Of a stretch of 64,000 nt of DNA, positions 1-9,322 are shown in pieces. A program made the position numbers and the translations under genes. The DNA comes from Azotimanducus sp965199815 (lineage in GTDB: Bacteria; Pseudomonadota; Gammaproteobacteria; Pseudomonadales; Azotimanducaceae), in NCBI GenBank assembly GCA_965199815.1, contig CBDATE010000034.1, forward strand, positions 1 through 64,000. The letters are read 5' to 3'. Position 1 is the stretch's first letter; the number at the start of each line of letters is the position of its first letter. Below the pieces are notes generated by a model that was given only the letters and a program-made list of their open reading frames with translations, did no database searches and was not told the origin of the DNA.

Positions 1-1442
1 AGGGCGACCGGTCGCTCATCCCATTTCGGATGCGGCATGGCGACCACGCATGCCTGCGCCACGCCCTCGAGAGCGACAATGTGATTCTCGAGATCCACCG
101 ATGAAATCCATTCGCCGCCGCTTTTCACCAAATCCTTGGAGCGGTCGTTGATGATCAGGTATTGCGCCTCGTCGATCATGCCCACATCGCCGGTGATCAG
201 CCAGTCGCCATGGAATTTGTCGGGCTGCGGGTTCTTGTAATACTCGGAACAGATCCAGGGCCCGCGAATGAGAATCTCGCCCACCGACTTGCCGTCGTGT
301 GGCAAGGGATTGAATGACTCGTCAAAGATTTCCACCTCCAGCCCGGGCATGATCTGGCCCGCCTTGCACATGTTGGCGAATTTCTGCTCATCGCCGAGAT
401 GCCTGTCCTCATACTTCATGGAGAAGCGCGACAGGGTGGCCAGTGGCGAGGTTTCGGTCATGCCCCAACCCTGAATCATCTCCACGCCGAGTTCGTCCCA
501 GTACCATTGGATGAGCGATGGTGGCGGTGCCGAGCCGCCGCAGGTCACGCGCTGCAATGCGGAGAAGTCGTAGGCCCCGGGGTTCGCTTCACAGGTCGCC
601 CGAACAGCCTGCCAGATGGTCGGTACGCCGGCAGAAATGGTTACTTCTTCCTCGGCCATCAGGCGACACAACCTGTCGGGGGTCATGTAGCGGCTCGGCA
701 TGACCTGCTTGCTGCCGAGCATGGTAGCGGCGAAGGGAATGCCCCAGCCCATGGCATGGAACATGGGCACTATGCCGAGAATGCAGTCGCACGCCGAGAG
801 TGACATGGCATCGGTCATGCATTGCGTCAGGGTGTGCAGATACTGCGATCTGTGTTCGTATTCAACACCCTTGGGGTCGCCGGTGGTGCCGCTCGTGTAG
901 CAGAGGCCAAGCGGCGAGGTCTCGTCCATATCCGGCCAGTCGTAGTGGCTCGCCTGCCCGGCGATGAAGGTTTCGTATTCAACCGCTTCCGGCAGGCTGG
1001 TGGCCCAGGTTTCGTGCTCCGCATCGACAGCCACCACTACCTTGCGCACCGTTTCGAGCCGGGCGGCGATGGGTTCAAGCAACGCGACGAGATCCGAGCT
1101 GACAATAATCACGCTGGCTCCGGCATGGTTGATGATGTATTCAAGGTCGGATGGCCCGAGGCGTATGTTGATGGTATGCAGCACCGCCCCCATGCTGCAG
1201 ATTGCGTGGTAGCACTCGAGATGGCGGTGGTCGTTCCACATGAAGGTGCCAACCCGGTCGCCCGGACGCACTCCGGCATTCGCAAGCGCATGCGCGAGTT
1301 GGTGTGCACGGCTTCGTACCTGTGCGTAGCTGAGACGTCGGCATCCGCTGGCGGTGGCGGTGACGATTTCGTTGCCGGGGGCCACGCGCGCACCGTTTTC
1401 CAGAAGTTTCGACATCAAGAGTGACGTGCGTTGCATGGCCAT
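1..1442 (-). CDS. AMP-forming acyl-CoA synthetase (fatty acid-CoA ligase family), 3' end cut by window edge
   Basis: About 480 codons are visible on the minus strand; the C-terminal end lies beyond position 1. Adenylate-forming enzymes of this family activate a carboxylic acid with ATP and load it on CoA. The P-loop-like motif TSGTTGDPKG is near residues 183-192. GWGMTET follows near residue 325, and the hinge-region motifs TGDVG and KSGGEW sit close to the left edge. The start ATG at 1442 is preceded by AAGGAG at about 9 nt; a second ATG lies two codons in. KSGGEW and the overall style resemble medium- or long-chain fatty acyl-CoA ligases of the AlkK type, but the substrate cannot be read from sequence. 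A CoA-transferase gene lies just upstream in the same direction, so both may serve acyl-CoA metabolism (inference). Confidence 0.9.
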   Translation of the reverse strand, partial: MAMQRTSLLMSKLLENGARVAPGNEIVTATASGCRRLSYAQVRSRAHQLAHALANAGVRPGDRVGTFMWNDHRHLECYHAICSMGAVLHTINIRLGPSDLEYIINHAGASVIIVSSDLVALLEPIAARLETVRKVVVAVDAEHETWATSLPEAVEYETFIAGQASHYDWPDMDETSPLGLCYTSGTTGDPKGVEYEHRSQYLHTLTQCMTDAMSLSACDCILGIVPMFHAMGWGIPFAATMLGSKQVMPSRYMTPDRLCRLMAEEEVTISAGVPTIWQAVRATCEANPGAYDFSALQRVTCGGSAPPPSLIQWYWDELGVEMIQGWGMTETSPLATLSRFSMKYEDRHLGDEQKFANMCKAGQIMPGLEVEIFDESFNPLPHDGKSVGEILIRGPWICSEYYKNPQPDKFHGDWLITGDVGMIDEAQYLIINDRSKDLVKSGGEWISSVDLENHIVALEGVAQACVVAMPHPKWDERPVA

Positions 1443-1496
1443 GGCGGGGTACTCCTTGGGGATGTTCTGGTCAAGGGGATGTGCTATTGCATGATG

Positions 1497-2669
1497 TTAC
1501 GAGCGCCGGGGGAGAGCCGCGATTCGCTGTGCATCGTAGCCGAGAGATGTCAGTATTTCCTCGTTGTGTTCGCCGAGACTCGGCGCTGGTCCGGCAATCG
1601 CTTCCGGGGTGTGCTCGAAGCGGGCAGCGGGACGCGGCTGTCGTACGCGCCCGACTACGGGATGGTCGAACTCGCGCATGAGGTCGTTGGCCACTACCTG
1701 TTCCTGCACATACACCTGCTCGCGGCGCAGAATCGGTGCACAGGGTACGCCATGTTCATCAAGCAGGTGCAACCAGGCATCCGAGGTCTTGTGGCGCAGA
1801 ACTTCCTGCAAGAGGGTGATGCGCGTCGCGGCATGCCTGATGCGCGCCGAGGGTGTGCTGAAGCGCGCATCCGCCAGCCATTGCGGGCGTTCGGTGGCGC
1901 GGCACAGGCCCTGCCATTCGACATCCGACACGGCACCTACCGTGATGTACCCGTCTGCGGTTTCGAACACCAGGTCGCGCGCGAACTGCGCGCGCGCACC
2001 GTGCACTTCCTGGCCGACCAGCGTGTGACCCACGAGACCTTCCGGCCACAGATAGGCAATCATGGCATCAAGCATGGCGATACGTACATGTTGGCCGGTC
2101 TGTGTGCGTTCACGCGCGAACAGGGCGGCAGTCACCGCTTGCGCCGCGGTGAGCGCGGTGGTCTTGTCGGGGATGATGGTGCGCACCATTTTCGGCCGTC
2201 CGGTCTCGCTGTCGCTCTGAATATCCGCAAGCCCGGAGAGCGCCTGGATCACCGGGTCATACACCCGCTTGTGTGCATAGGGTCCGCTGGTGCCGAATCC
2301 GCTGATGGAGACATAGATGATATCGGGGCGCAGCTTCCTGACGCTCGCTTCCCCGAAGCCCATGCGTTCAATGGCACCCGGACGAAAATTCTGTACGAAG
2401 ACATCCGCGGTCGGGATGAGATCATCAAGCACGGCGCGCCCTGCAGATGTCTTGAGATCAAGCGCCAGCGAGCGTTTGCCACGATTCAGGGAGATGAAGC
2501 CGATTGAGAGGCCGTGTGTACGTGCTGACATGCGCCGCACCAGATCACCCTCCGGCGGTTCGACCTTGATGACATCCGCGCCCTGATCGGCGAGCAGCAT
2601 GGTGCAGGCGGGACCCGACACCATGCTGGTCAGGTCGATGATGCGAATACCGTCAAGTGGTCCGGGCAT
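1497..2669 (-). CDS. CaiB/BaiF family (type III) CoA-transferase
   Basis: A 390-residue protein beginning MPGPLDGIRIIDLTSMVSGP, followed by ADVIKVEPPEGD, which is the characteristic N-terminal fold signature of class III CoA-transferases. SLNRGKRSLALDLKT and GFGTSGPY are further family motifs. Members move CoA between two organic acids through enzyme-bound acyl intermediates; the acids used here are unknown. The open frame extends upstream to 2723, but the extension lies inside ileS and does not look like family sequence, so the ATG at 2669 was chosen; it overlaps the end of ileS by 17 nt. No clear ribosome site precedes it, so translation may be coupled to ileS. An acyl-CoA ligase follows downstream on the same strand. 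Confidence 0.9.
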   Translation of the reverse strand: MPGPLDGIRIIDLTSMVSGPACTMLLADQGADVIKVEPPEGDLVRRMSARTHGLSIGFISLNRGKRSLALDLKTSAGRAVLDDLIPTADVFVQNFRPGAIERMGFGEASVRKLRPDIIYVSISGFGTSGPYAHKRVYDPVIQALSGLADIQSDSETGRPKMVRTIIPDKTTALTAAQAVTAALFARERTQTGQHVRIAMLDAMIAYLWPEGLVGHTLVGQEVHGARAQFARDLVFETADGYITVGAVSDVEWQGLCRATERPQWLADARFSTPSARIRHAATRITLLQEVLRHKTSDAWLHLLDEHGVPCAPILRREQVYVQEQVVANDLMREFDHPVVGRVRQPRPAARFEHTPEAIAGPAPSLGEHNEEILTSLGYDAQRIAALPRRS

Positions 2670-5600
2670 GATGACGGGGCGCTGGTGAAGCGGCCTTGCT
2701 GATGGAAAAATGCAGGCGGGCATCGTCTATCTCGGCCACCTGCGGCTCCGCATCGACTGCGCCCTCACTGATCTCGACCGCCAGGGTTTCGCCCGCGATG
2801 TAGTCATGATAACGCTGAACGCACGTACACAAGGCCGCATCGCCCTGATAGCGGACCTCGATTCGGTCGCTCACCGCGAGGTCAATCGCCTTGCGCGCGC
2901 GCTGGATGCGGTTCACGATCTCGCGTGCCCAGCCCTCGCTGCGCAGCGCTTCATCAAGTGTGCAGTCAAGCGCGATGGTGATGAGCCGGTCGGACTCGGC
3001 ACCTGACTCCGGTGCGGGTTCGCGCAGTATCTGAATCTCGTCGGCGCTGAAGACCTCGCCAAGAAGTTCCATCTCGCCGTGTTCCTCGAAGTGGAGCAGG
3101 GTGGCTCGATCAAGCGTCTCGAGCGCTTGCGCCACATCGCGCACTCGTGCCCCGAGGCGCTTTCCGAGCAGCGAGAAGTTCGGCTTGGCGTACAGCGAAA
3201 CATAGGCCGCCTCGTTGCTGTCATAGACCACCGACTTCACGTTCAGTTCCCTGGCAATGCAGGGTTCGAGCAAGGCAATGTCGGCCAGCAGATCGGCGTT
3301 GGCGTGAATGATGCGCGCTTCCCGCAAGGGTGTGCGTAGCCCGATGCCGGCCCGCTCCCTCTGCCGACGCCCGAGCAATATGATGCGGCGCATGCGTTCC
3401 ACTGCCGATTCGAGGCCTTCATCCACCAGTGTCTGGTCTGCCTCCGGGTAGGCGCACAGGTGTACGCTTTCCGGTTCCGGCTCCGCGCCATCAAGCGAGG
3501 CCAGTCGTCGATGCAGGTGCTCCGAGAGAAACGGCGCGAACGGTGCCATCACCAGTCCGAGTTCCTGCAGACACCGATAGAGCGTACTGAAGGCGGCAAT
3601 CTTGTCAACATCAAGATCGCTCGCCCAGAAGCGCGCGCGATTCAGCCGAATGTACCAGTTGGTCAGATCGCTGATGAAGTCGAACAGTCTCGGCACCACG
3701 GAGTACAGGCGGTACAGCGACATCTCCCTCTCCACGGCGCGCTTCAGGGTTTGCAGGCGGGAGAGAATCCAGCGGTCCAGGGCATTATCGCCAAGATGCA
3801 TCCCCTTGCCCGGAGACCAGTCATCCACACGCGCGTAGGTTTCAAGGAAGGAGAATGCGTTGTACCAGGGCAGCAGTACGCGGCGCACCATGTCGCGCAC
3901 CCCGTCATCCTCGAATCGCTGCTCCTCTCCACGCACCAGTGGCGAATTGATCAGATACAGGCGCAATGCATCGGCACCATAGGTCTCCATCAGATCGTCG
4001 GGTGGCGTGAAGTTCTCCTTGCTCTTGGACATCTTGGTGCCGTCCCCGGCCAGCACCAGGCCGTTCACCACCACGTTGCGAAAGGCCGGCTTGCCAAATA
4101 TGACGGTGCTGAGCACCATGAGGGTGTAAAACCAGCCGCGCGTCTGATCGAGTCCCTCGGCAATGAATTCCGCCGGAAAGCCGGACTCGAACAGGGCCTT
4201 GTTCTCGAACGGATAATGCAGCTGGGCACAGGGCATGGCACCGGATTCGAACCAGCAGTCAAGCACCTCCGGTACACGCCTGTAGGTGCCGGGTTCGCCC
4301 TTGATCTCGAAAGTCAGGGGGTCCACATGTTCCCGATGCAGGTCCGTAACTCGTACTCCGGTGAGCTCGGCGAGTTCGTCGATGGAGCCAAGGCAACGCG
4401 TCTCGCCACTCGTATCGTTTCTCCAGACAGGCAACGGCGTCCCCCACACCCTGTTGCGTGACACGGCCCAGTCGGCTGCGTCCCGCAACCAGTTGCCGAA
4501 GCGCCCTTCCTGCAGGTGTCCCGGTACCCAGCGAACCGACTCGTTGGCTTTCACCAGCGCATCGCGAAACTCGCTCACGCGCACATACCAGGAGGGTATG
4601 GCGCGATAGATGAGTGGCGTTTCGGAGCGATAGCAGAAGGGATAGGCGTGTTGCAGGGTGGCCTGATCGAACAGCACATCGCGCTGCTTCAGATAGCGGA
4701 TGATGGCGGCATCGGCATCCTTGACGTGCTGACCGGCAAAGTCGGTGACTTCGTCGCTGAAGACCCCCTGCATGGAAACGGGACAGGCGAAGGCATCTAT
4801 GCCTTCACGCTTCAGGATGCGGAAATCGTCTGCACCGAATGCCGGTGCCTGATGCACCAGCCCGGTACCCTCATCGTCGGACACATAGTCATCGGCGACC
4901 ACGCAAAATGCACCACGGCTGCGCTCTTCTGCGAAGTACGGGAACACGGGCGCGTAGCGGAGCCCCACCAAATCACTGCCGCGCCGGTGCCCGAGCACCT
5001 CGAGGTCGTGGCGCTTGCCGTAGGCCTTGATGCGCGATTCGGCCATCCACAGCTTCTTCCCGCTGTCCCTGTCGAGCACCAGGGCATAGCGCATATCGGC
5101 GTGTACACAGATGGCGAGATTGGATGGCAAGGTCCAGGGCGTGGTCGTCCACACCGACAGATACTCATCCCGGTCATCAAGTGCGAAGAGCACCGTGATG
5201 GCCGGGTCCTCGACCGTCTTGTAGTTCTGGTTGGCCTCGAAGTTTGCCAGCACGGTGCCGAGCGCTGTACTGATCGGCATGACCTTCACGCCTTCGTACA
5301 CAGTGCCCTTGTCCCAGAGCTGTTTGAAGACCCACCACACGGATTCCATGTACCAGGGTTCCATGGTCTTGTAGTCACGATCAAGATCAACCCATCGCCC
5401 GAGGCGCGTGATGGTCTTGCGCCACTCGTTGGCATAGCGCTGCACGATTGAGCGACATTCGTCGTTGTAGCCTGCTACCCCCAGCGTTGCCACCGCCTCT
5501 GTCACGCTCATGCCAAGCCGTTTGTCGATCTCGTGTTCGATGGGCAGGCCGTGGCAGTCCCACCCCCAGCGCCGGTTCACATGGCGCCCGATCATGGTGA

Positions 5601-5817
5601 AGTAGCGCGGAATCACATCCTTGATAGTCGAGCACACCAGATGCCCGTGGTGTGGCAGGCCGGTGGCGAAGGGCGGACCGTCATAGAAGATGTAGGGCTT
5701 CTTGCCGGAAGTTGCGGCCAGGGTCTGGTGAAAGATCTGTCGCTCTTGCCAGAAGTCGAGCACATCGTGCTCCATCTTCACAAAAGAGAATGCCGACGGG
5801 GATGAGGAATCGAGCAT
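2653..5817 (-). CDS. ileS: isoleucyl-tRNA synthetase, long type-2 (eukaryote-like) form
   Basis: A 1054-residue class I aminoacyl-tRNA synthetase that charges tRNA-Ile. The HIGH motif appears as HHGH at residues 56-59 within GPPFATGLPHHGHL, and KMSKS is at residues 595-599. Length above 1000 residues, the ATGLP context of the HIGH motif and the lack of a C-terminal CxxC zinc finger identify the IleRS2 type. The usual gammaproteobacterial enzyme is IleRS1, about 940 residues, with zinc-binding cysteines at its end. IleRS2 enzymes are known for low sensitivity to mupirocin. The gene is not next to lspA or ribF, its usual neighbours in this class. The start at 5817 keeps the expected FSFVKMEHDVLDFW segment; no good ribosome site precedes it. 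Confidence 0.95.
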   Translation of the reverse strand: MLDSSSPSAFSFVKMEHDVLDFWQERQIFHQTLAATSGKKPYIFYDGPPFATGLPHHGHLVCSTIKDVIPRYFTMIGRHVNRRWGWDCHGLPIEHEIDKRLGMSVTEAVATLGVAGYNDECRSIVQRYANEWRKTITRLGRWVDLDRDYKTMEPWYMESVWWVFKQLWDKGTVYEGVKVMPISTALGTVLANFEANQNYKTVEDPAITVLFALDDRDEYLSVWTTTPWTLPSNLAICVHADMRYALVLDRDSGKKLWMAESRIKAYGKRHDLEVLGHRRGSDLVGLRYAPVFPYFAEERSRGAFCVVADDYVSDDEGTGLVHQAPAFGADDFRILKREGIDAFACPVSMQGVFSDEVTDFAGQHVKDADAAIIRYLKQRDVLFDQATLQHAYPFCYRSETPLIYRAIPSWYVRVSEFRDALVKANESVRWVPGHLQEGRFGNWLRDAADWAVSRNRVWGTPLPVWRNDTSGETRCLGSIDELAELTGVRVTDLHREHVDPLTFEIKGEPGTYRRVPEVLDCWFESGAMPCAQLHYPFENKALFESGFPAEFIAEGLDQTRGWFYTLMVLSTVIFGKPAFRNVVVNGLVLAGDGTKMSKSKENFTPPDDLMETYGADALRLYLINSPLVRGEEQRFEDDGVRDMVRRVLLPWYNAFSFLETYARVDDWSPGKGMHLGDNALDRWILSRLQTLKRAVEREMSLYRLYSVVPRLFDFISDLTNWYIRLNRARFWASDLDVDKIAAFSTLYRCLQELGLVMAPFAPFLSEHLHRRLASLDGAEPEPESVHLCAYPEADQTLVDEGLESAVERMRRIILLGRRQRERAGIGLRTPLREARIIHANADLLADIALLEPCIARELNVKSVVYDSNEAAYVSLYAKPNFSLLGKRLGARVRDVAQALETLDRATLLHFEEHGEMELLGEVFSADEIQILREPAPESGAESDRLITIALDCTLDEALRSEGWAREIVNRIQRARKAIDLAVSDRIEVRYQGDAALCTCVQRYHDYIAGETLAVEISEGAVDAEPQVAEIDDARLHFSISKAASPAPRHHARTT

Positions 5818-5892
5818 GAGGGAGTGTGTGGCTTGGGTCGGGCGTGGGCTTCAGTGACGCTACTCTCTGAAGGGCGGCGTACAAAGGCGGTG

Positions 5893-5901
5893 ATTATATC
5901 A
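5893..5901 (-). promoter_or_regulatory. candidate extended -10 promoter for ileS
   Basis: The minus strand reads TGATATAAT here: a perfect TATAAT preceded by the TGn extension. No convincing -35 box is seen 16-18 bp upstream, as is tolerated for extended -10 promoters. It would start transcription near 5886, giving a leader of about 70 nt before ileS. Inferred from sequence only. Confidence 0.45.
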
Positions 5902-5967
5902 ATGTGGCCTGAAGCGCTTTTCGAGGCTGTCCTGTGAGCGAGACCGGACCGCCCGTTGCTGCGGGGG

Positions 5968-7095
5968 TCAGTCTTCGACAGTGTGCGTCAGCCGCTCCAC
6001 GGCTTCGAGGTAGTCCTGCATGAACTCGCGCAGCACATCCCGCGTGGATTGAATGCTGTCCATCAGCCCGACTCCCTGTCCGACAAAATAGGTCGCGAGT
6101 TGCCGCGCGCCCTCGTGCCCACCTTCGGCGAGCTTGGCGACCTTGGCGAGCGGTGGCTCGCTGACAAGGGATTGCAGCGGCATGGGCAGGGCATCGGGCG
6201 AATTCTCGGCCTCCCAGGCATCTGTCCAGGGCGAGCGAAGCTGGCGCGAGTACTTGCCGGTTCTCGCCTTCGAGCGCACCGTCTCGCGCGAGGTCGCTGC
6301 CACGTATTTCTCCTTGATATGCATGGGGGTTTCGGCTTCCATGGTGGTGAGCCACATGGATGCGGTCCAGGCACCATGCGCTCCCATGGCCATGCAGGCG
6401 GCCATCTGGCGCCCACTGACAATGCCGCCGGCTGCCAGGATCGATACGTTTGCTCCTGCCACGGCGCGCACCACTTCCGGGACCAACACCAGCGTGGATA
6501 CCTCTCCGCAATGGCCACCGGCCTCGGTGCCTGCCACCACAAGAATATCGACACCGGCAGCCACCTGCTTGACGGCGTGTTCCTTCGCGCCTACCAGCGC
6601 AGCAACGGCCACGCCGCGCTGCTTGCCCATCTCGAGCATGTATTTCGGCGGCACTCCGAGAGCATTGGCGATCAGCTTGATCGGAAAGGAGAATGCCACA
6701 TCGATGATGTTGCCCGCACCTTCTTCATCGAGGAATCCCCGACCGCCCGTGCGTCGCCCGTGATAGACATCCGCGCCGTCTATCTCGTACTTGCCGAGGA
6801 TGTCGAGGGCGTAGTTGCGATGCGTGTCTGGCACCATCGCGCTCAGTTCATCGGTCGAGGGCGATGTGCGCGAAGCCATGCTGGTCGGAGCGATCAGATC
6901 CACGCCATAGGGCATGCCTGCTACGCGTTCGTCAATCCATGCGAGTTCGATTTCGAGTTCTTCGGGGGTATAGCCGGCCGCGCCGAGCACACCCATGCCG
7001 CCGCCTTTGGAGACTGCCACCACCACATCCCGGCAGTGGCTGAAGGCCAACAGGGGAAACTCTATGCCCAATTGTTCGCAGATGGGTGAACGCAT
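5968..7095 (-). CDS. nitronate monooxygenase / 2-nitropropane dioxygenase-like flavoprotein
   Basis: A 375-residue TIM-barrel flavoprotein beginning MRSPICEQLGIEFPLLAF. The glycine-rich flavin-phosphate motifs are visible: GGGMGVLGAAGYTPEEL near residue 31, GTEAGGHCGEVSTLVLVP near the middle, and ILAAGGIVSGRQMAACMAMG after it. These are characteristic of the NMO/NPD family, which oxidises alkyl nitronates with FMN and oxygen; some relatives act as enoyl-reductase-like proteins. The C-terminal third, with MHIKEKYVAATSRETVRSK, is typical of a subgroup often found beside acyl-CoA genes, so nitronate may not be the true substrate. It lies 36 bp downstream of the DUF4426 gene on the same strand and 150 bp downstream of ileS orientation-wise; it may be its own unit or the tail of the met operon. 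Confidence 0.88.
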   Translation of the reverse strand: MRSPICEQLGIEFPLLAFSHCRDVVVAVSKGGGMGVLGAAGYTPEELEIELAWIDERVAGMPYGVDLIAPTSMASRTSPSTDELSAMVPDTHRNYALDILGKYEIDGADVYHGRRTGGRGFLDEEGAGNIIDVAFSFPIKLIANALGVPPKYMLEMGKQRGVAVAALVGAKEHAVKQVAAGVDILVVAGTEAGGHCGEVSTLVLVPEVVRAVAGANVSILAAGGIVSGRQMAACMAMGAHGAWTASMWLTTMEAETPMHIKEKYVAATSRETVRSKARTGKYSRQLRSPWTDAWEAENSPDALPMPLQSLVSEPPLAKVAKLAEGGHEGARQLATYFVGQGVGLMDSIQSTRDVLREFMQDYLEAVERLTHTVED

Positions 7096-7131
7096 CGGAT
7101 CAGCCTGTCTCGACTCGTGCTCCTGACGACC

Positions 7132-7563
7132 CTACTCGAGTCCCAGGTAGAGCTTTTGCCTGAATTCCACAGGCTGTTCCCGCCCGTCAGGCGTTTTGAT
7201 ACGCAGCTCGAAGCGCATGACTTCCTCGGTGTGCGTAATCGATGCAATCGAATAGTGAGCGCGGTCTGCCGTGATCAACCGGAAATCGAGCGGGCGCTGA
7301 ATCCCGAGCAGATTGATGGCCTGGCCGCTGATCTCCACCGGCACGGAAGCCGCTTCGCTGTTCAGCACCGAGATGGTGAGCAGCGACTGATTGCGCGCTC
7401 TCGAAACGCTGTAGGTGTCGGCAATGTGCGGCTCCAGACTGAGGGTATCGAGGATCATGTAGTGCGCCTGATAGTCGCCGATTTGAATGTATTGTTCGGC
7501 GAACGCCGGGGCGCAGAATGCGTACGCCAGCATGCTCGCGAGAGCTGACAGTCGCCTGCTCAT
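7132..7563 (-). CDS. DUF4426 family periplasmic protein
   Basis: A 143-residue protein with a signal peptide: a short basic start MSRRLS, a hydrophobic core, and a likely cleavage after CAPAFA at about residue 22. The mature part starts EQYIQIGDYQAHYMI and has the alternating hydrophobic pattern of a beta-sandwich. This family (DUF4426) has no established function, but in Pseudomonas-type genomes it is found right after metX and metW, as here. The ATG at 7563 overlaps the metW stop as ATGA, which decides the start over the longer open frame and suggests coupled translation. Conserved co-location with methionine biosynthesis hints at a linked role, but nothing in the sequence explains it. Confidence 0.85.
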   Translation of the reverse strand: MSRRLSALASMLAYAFCAPAFAEQYIQIGDYQAHYMILDTLSLEPHIADTYSVSRARNQSLLTISVLNSEAASVPVEISGQAINLLGIQRPLDFRLITADRAHYSIASITHTEEVMRFELRIKTPDGREQPVEFRQKLYLGLE

Positions 7564-8162
7564 GCCTTGCCAATCCTGTAGTAGGCGGTGATGCCAAACA
7601 TGTTCGGCAGGCGGTTGACCAGCCAATTGTTGCTGTAGGTATCATCCACCACAAAGCGTTCGTGAATCGCTATCCGATTGGCGCGACAGAAATGTTCGAA
7701 GTCGCGAAAGGTACACACGTGAATATTGGGTGTGTTGAACCATTGATTCGGGAGCTGTCTGGTGACCGGCATACGCCCCTTGAAGGCGAGTTGGAGGCGG
7801 CAGCCGAGATGCCCGAAATTGGGGAAGGTGACCACCGCCTGGTGGCCAATACGCAGCATTTCGCCAATGACCCTGTCGGGGCGCTTCACCGCTTGCAGCG
7901 TCTCCGTCATGATCACGAAGTCGAAACTCTCGTCGCTGAATCCTGACAAGCCGTCGTCAAGGTCCTGCTCGATGACATTGACACCGCGGGCGATGCACTC
8001 CAGAATCTGGTCGTGGTCAATTTCGAGGCCATAGCCATTGACTGCCTTGTGCGCTTGCAAGTGTGCGAGCAGAGTACCTGAACCACAGCCAAGATCAAGC
8101 ACACGCGCCCCCGGCGTGATGAGCTCGCTGATGATCTGCAGGTCGGGGCGCAGCGGGGTCAT
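7560..8162 (-). CDS. metW: MetW, methyltransferase-fold partner of MetX
   Basis: A 200-residue class I SAM-methyltransferase fold protein. Motif I is VLDLGCGSGTLLAHL near residue 24, followed by the acidic loop YGLEID and then the segment VIEQDLDDGLSGF that is typical of MetW. MetW is encoded with MetX in many proteobacteria and is needed for, or activates, the homoserine acyltransferase step of methionine biosynthesis. The open frame continues 70 codons upstream into metX, but the ATG at 8162 overlaps the metX TGA as ATGA and begins MTPLRPDLQIISELI, the expected start. Overlaps on both sides mark it as the middle gene of a tightly coupled metX-metW-DUF4426 unit. Confidence 0.95.
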   Translation of the reverse strand: MTPLRPDLQIISELITPGARVLDLGCGSGTLLAHLQAHKAVNGYGLEIDHDQILECIARGVNVIEQDLDDGLSGFSDESFDFVIMTETLQAVKRPDRVIGEMLRIGHQAVVTFPNFGHLGCRLQLAFKGRMPVTRQLPNQWFNTPNIHVCTFRDFEHFCRANRIAIHERFVVDDTYSNNWLVNRLPNMFGITAYYRIGKA

Positions 8163-9310
8163 GCGGTTTCCCGTGCCACGCGCTGCATGTAGGCACTCAG
8201 CAGCTTGTGATACGCAGGCTCCGAGAGCAGGAAGGCATCGTGGCCGTGTTGGGTTTCGATAACCGCGCTCACCACGCCCTTGCGTGCAGAGACCAGCGCT
8301 TCGACGATTTCCTTCGAGCGCTGCGGAGAGAATCGCCAGTCGGATGTGAAAGCCAGCACGAGAAAATGGCACCTGGCCTGTTCGAAGGCGCGCACCAGGT
8401 CGCCGTCATGCTCGCGGCGAAGGTCAAACAGATCCAGTACCCGCGTGATATTCATGTAGCTGTTGGCATCGAAGCGGCCGGCAAAGCTCTTGCCCTGATG
8501 CCGCAGGTAGCTCTCCACCTGAAACTCGATAGGACCGCATCCTTCAATATCGCCGCTGCGCAGGTCGCGCCCGAAGCGTGCGCCGAGGCCAAACCCCGAG
8601 AGGTAGGTGACATGTCCGAGCATGCGCGCCAGCATGAGCCCACGCTCCGGTACTTTCCCCGCCTCCAGAAAGCTGCCATCAAGAAAGTCCGGGTCGCTTC
8701 TGATCGCGTGTCGGGCGATTTCGTTGAATGCGATGTTTTGTGCGCTCAGCCAGGGCGCGGAGGCAATGGCGACAGCGTGTGCGATACGCTCGGGACAGGC
8801 AATCGACCAGTAGAGCGCCTGCATGCCGCCAAGACTGCCGCCGATGACCGCCGCCCAGCGCTCGATGCCGAGCCGGTCAGCCAGCGCCGCCTGACATTGC
8901 ACCCAATCTTCCACGCTTACTTGCGGAAAGTCGTCTCCCCAGGGTTTGCCAGTGTCCGGGTTGGTCGAGTTCGGTCCCGTGCTGCCGTGGCAGCCGCCGA
9001 TATTGTTCGGGACGACAACGAAGAAGGTGTTGGTATCTATGGGTTTGCCGGGGCCAATGGCGGTTTCCCACCAGCCCGGTCTCGACGCTCCCTGATGATA
9101 CCCGGCGGCGTGATGATTGCCCGACAGCGCGTGGCAGATGAGTATCGCGTTGCGACGATCAGGACGGAGCTCGCCGTATGTCTCGTACACCAGTTCATAG
9201 CCCGGCAGCGATGCCCCTGATCTGAGCCTGAGGGGTTCATCCCAGCGCGCACATTGCGGGCTGACCAGACCGACCGAAGTCTTCGCAATCTGTGCAGCTT
9301 CGACGGGCAT
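8159..9310 (-). CDS. metX: homoserine O-acyltransferase MetX (acetyl or succinyl donor)
   Basis: A 383-residue alpha/beta hydrolase-fold acyltransferase acting on L-homoserine in the first committed step of methionine synthesis. The nucleophile elbow is GGSLGGMQ with Ser159. The other triad residues are Asp324 (in FTSDWRF) and His357 (in QHGHDAF). The oxyanion and substrate loop NNIGGCHGSTGPNS is conserved. MetX enzymes split into acetyl-CoA and succinyl-CoA users by a few residues; gammaproteobacterial MetX encoded with MetW is often the succinyl type, so the donor is left open here. The gene follows yggT by 12 bp and overlaps metW by 4 bp, so it belongs to the yggS-proC-yggT-metX-metW operon. 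Confidence 0.95.
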   Translation of the reverse strand: MPVEAAQIAKTSVGLVSPQCARWDEPLRLRSGASLPGYELVYETYGELRPDRRNAILICHALSGNHHAAGYHQGASRPGWWETAIGPGKPIDTNTFFVVVPNNIGGCHGSTGPNSTNPDTGKPWGDDFPQVSVEDWVQCQAALADRLGIERWAAVIGGSLGGMQALYWSIACPERIAHAVAIASAPWLSAQNIAFNEIARHAIRSDPDFLDGSFLEAGKVPERGLMLARMLGHVTYLSGFGLGARFGRDLRSGDIEGCGPIEFQVESYLRHQGKSFAGRFDANSYMNITRVLDLFDLRREHDGDLVRAFEQARCHFLVLAFTSDWRFSPQRSKEIVEALVSARKGVVSAVIETQHGHDAFLLSEPAYHKLLSAYMQRVARETA

Positions 9311-9322
9311 CGAGGCGCTGCA

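Noticed and set aside
5956..7089. Long plus-strand open frame (377 codons) opposite the nitronate monooxygenase gene
   Set aside because: It mirrors the real gene on the minus strand codon for codon, has no family motifs, and is a GC-rich shadow.
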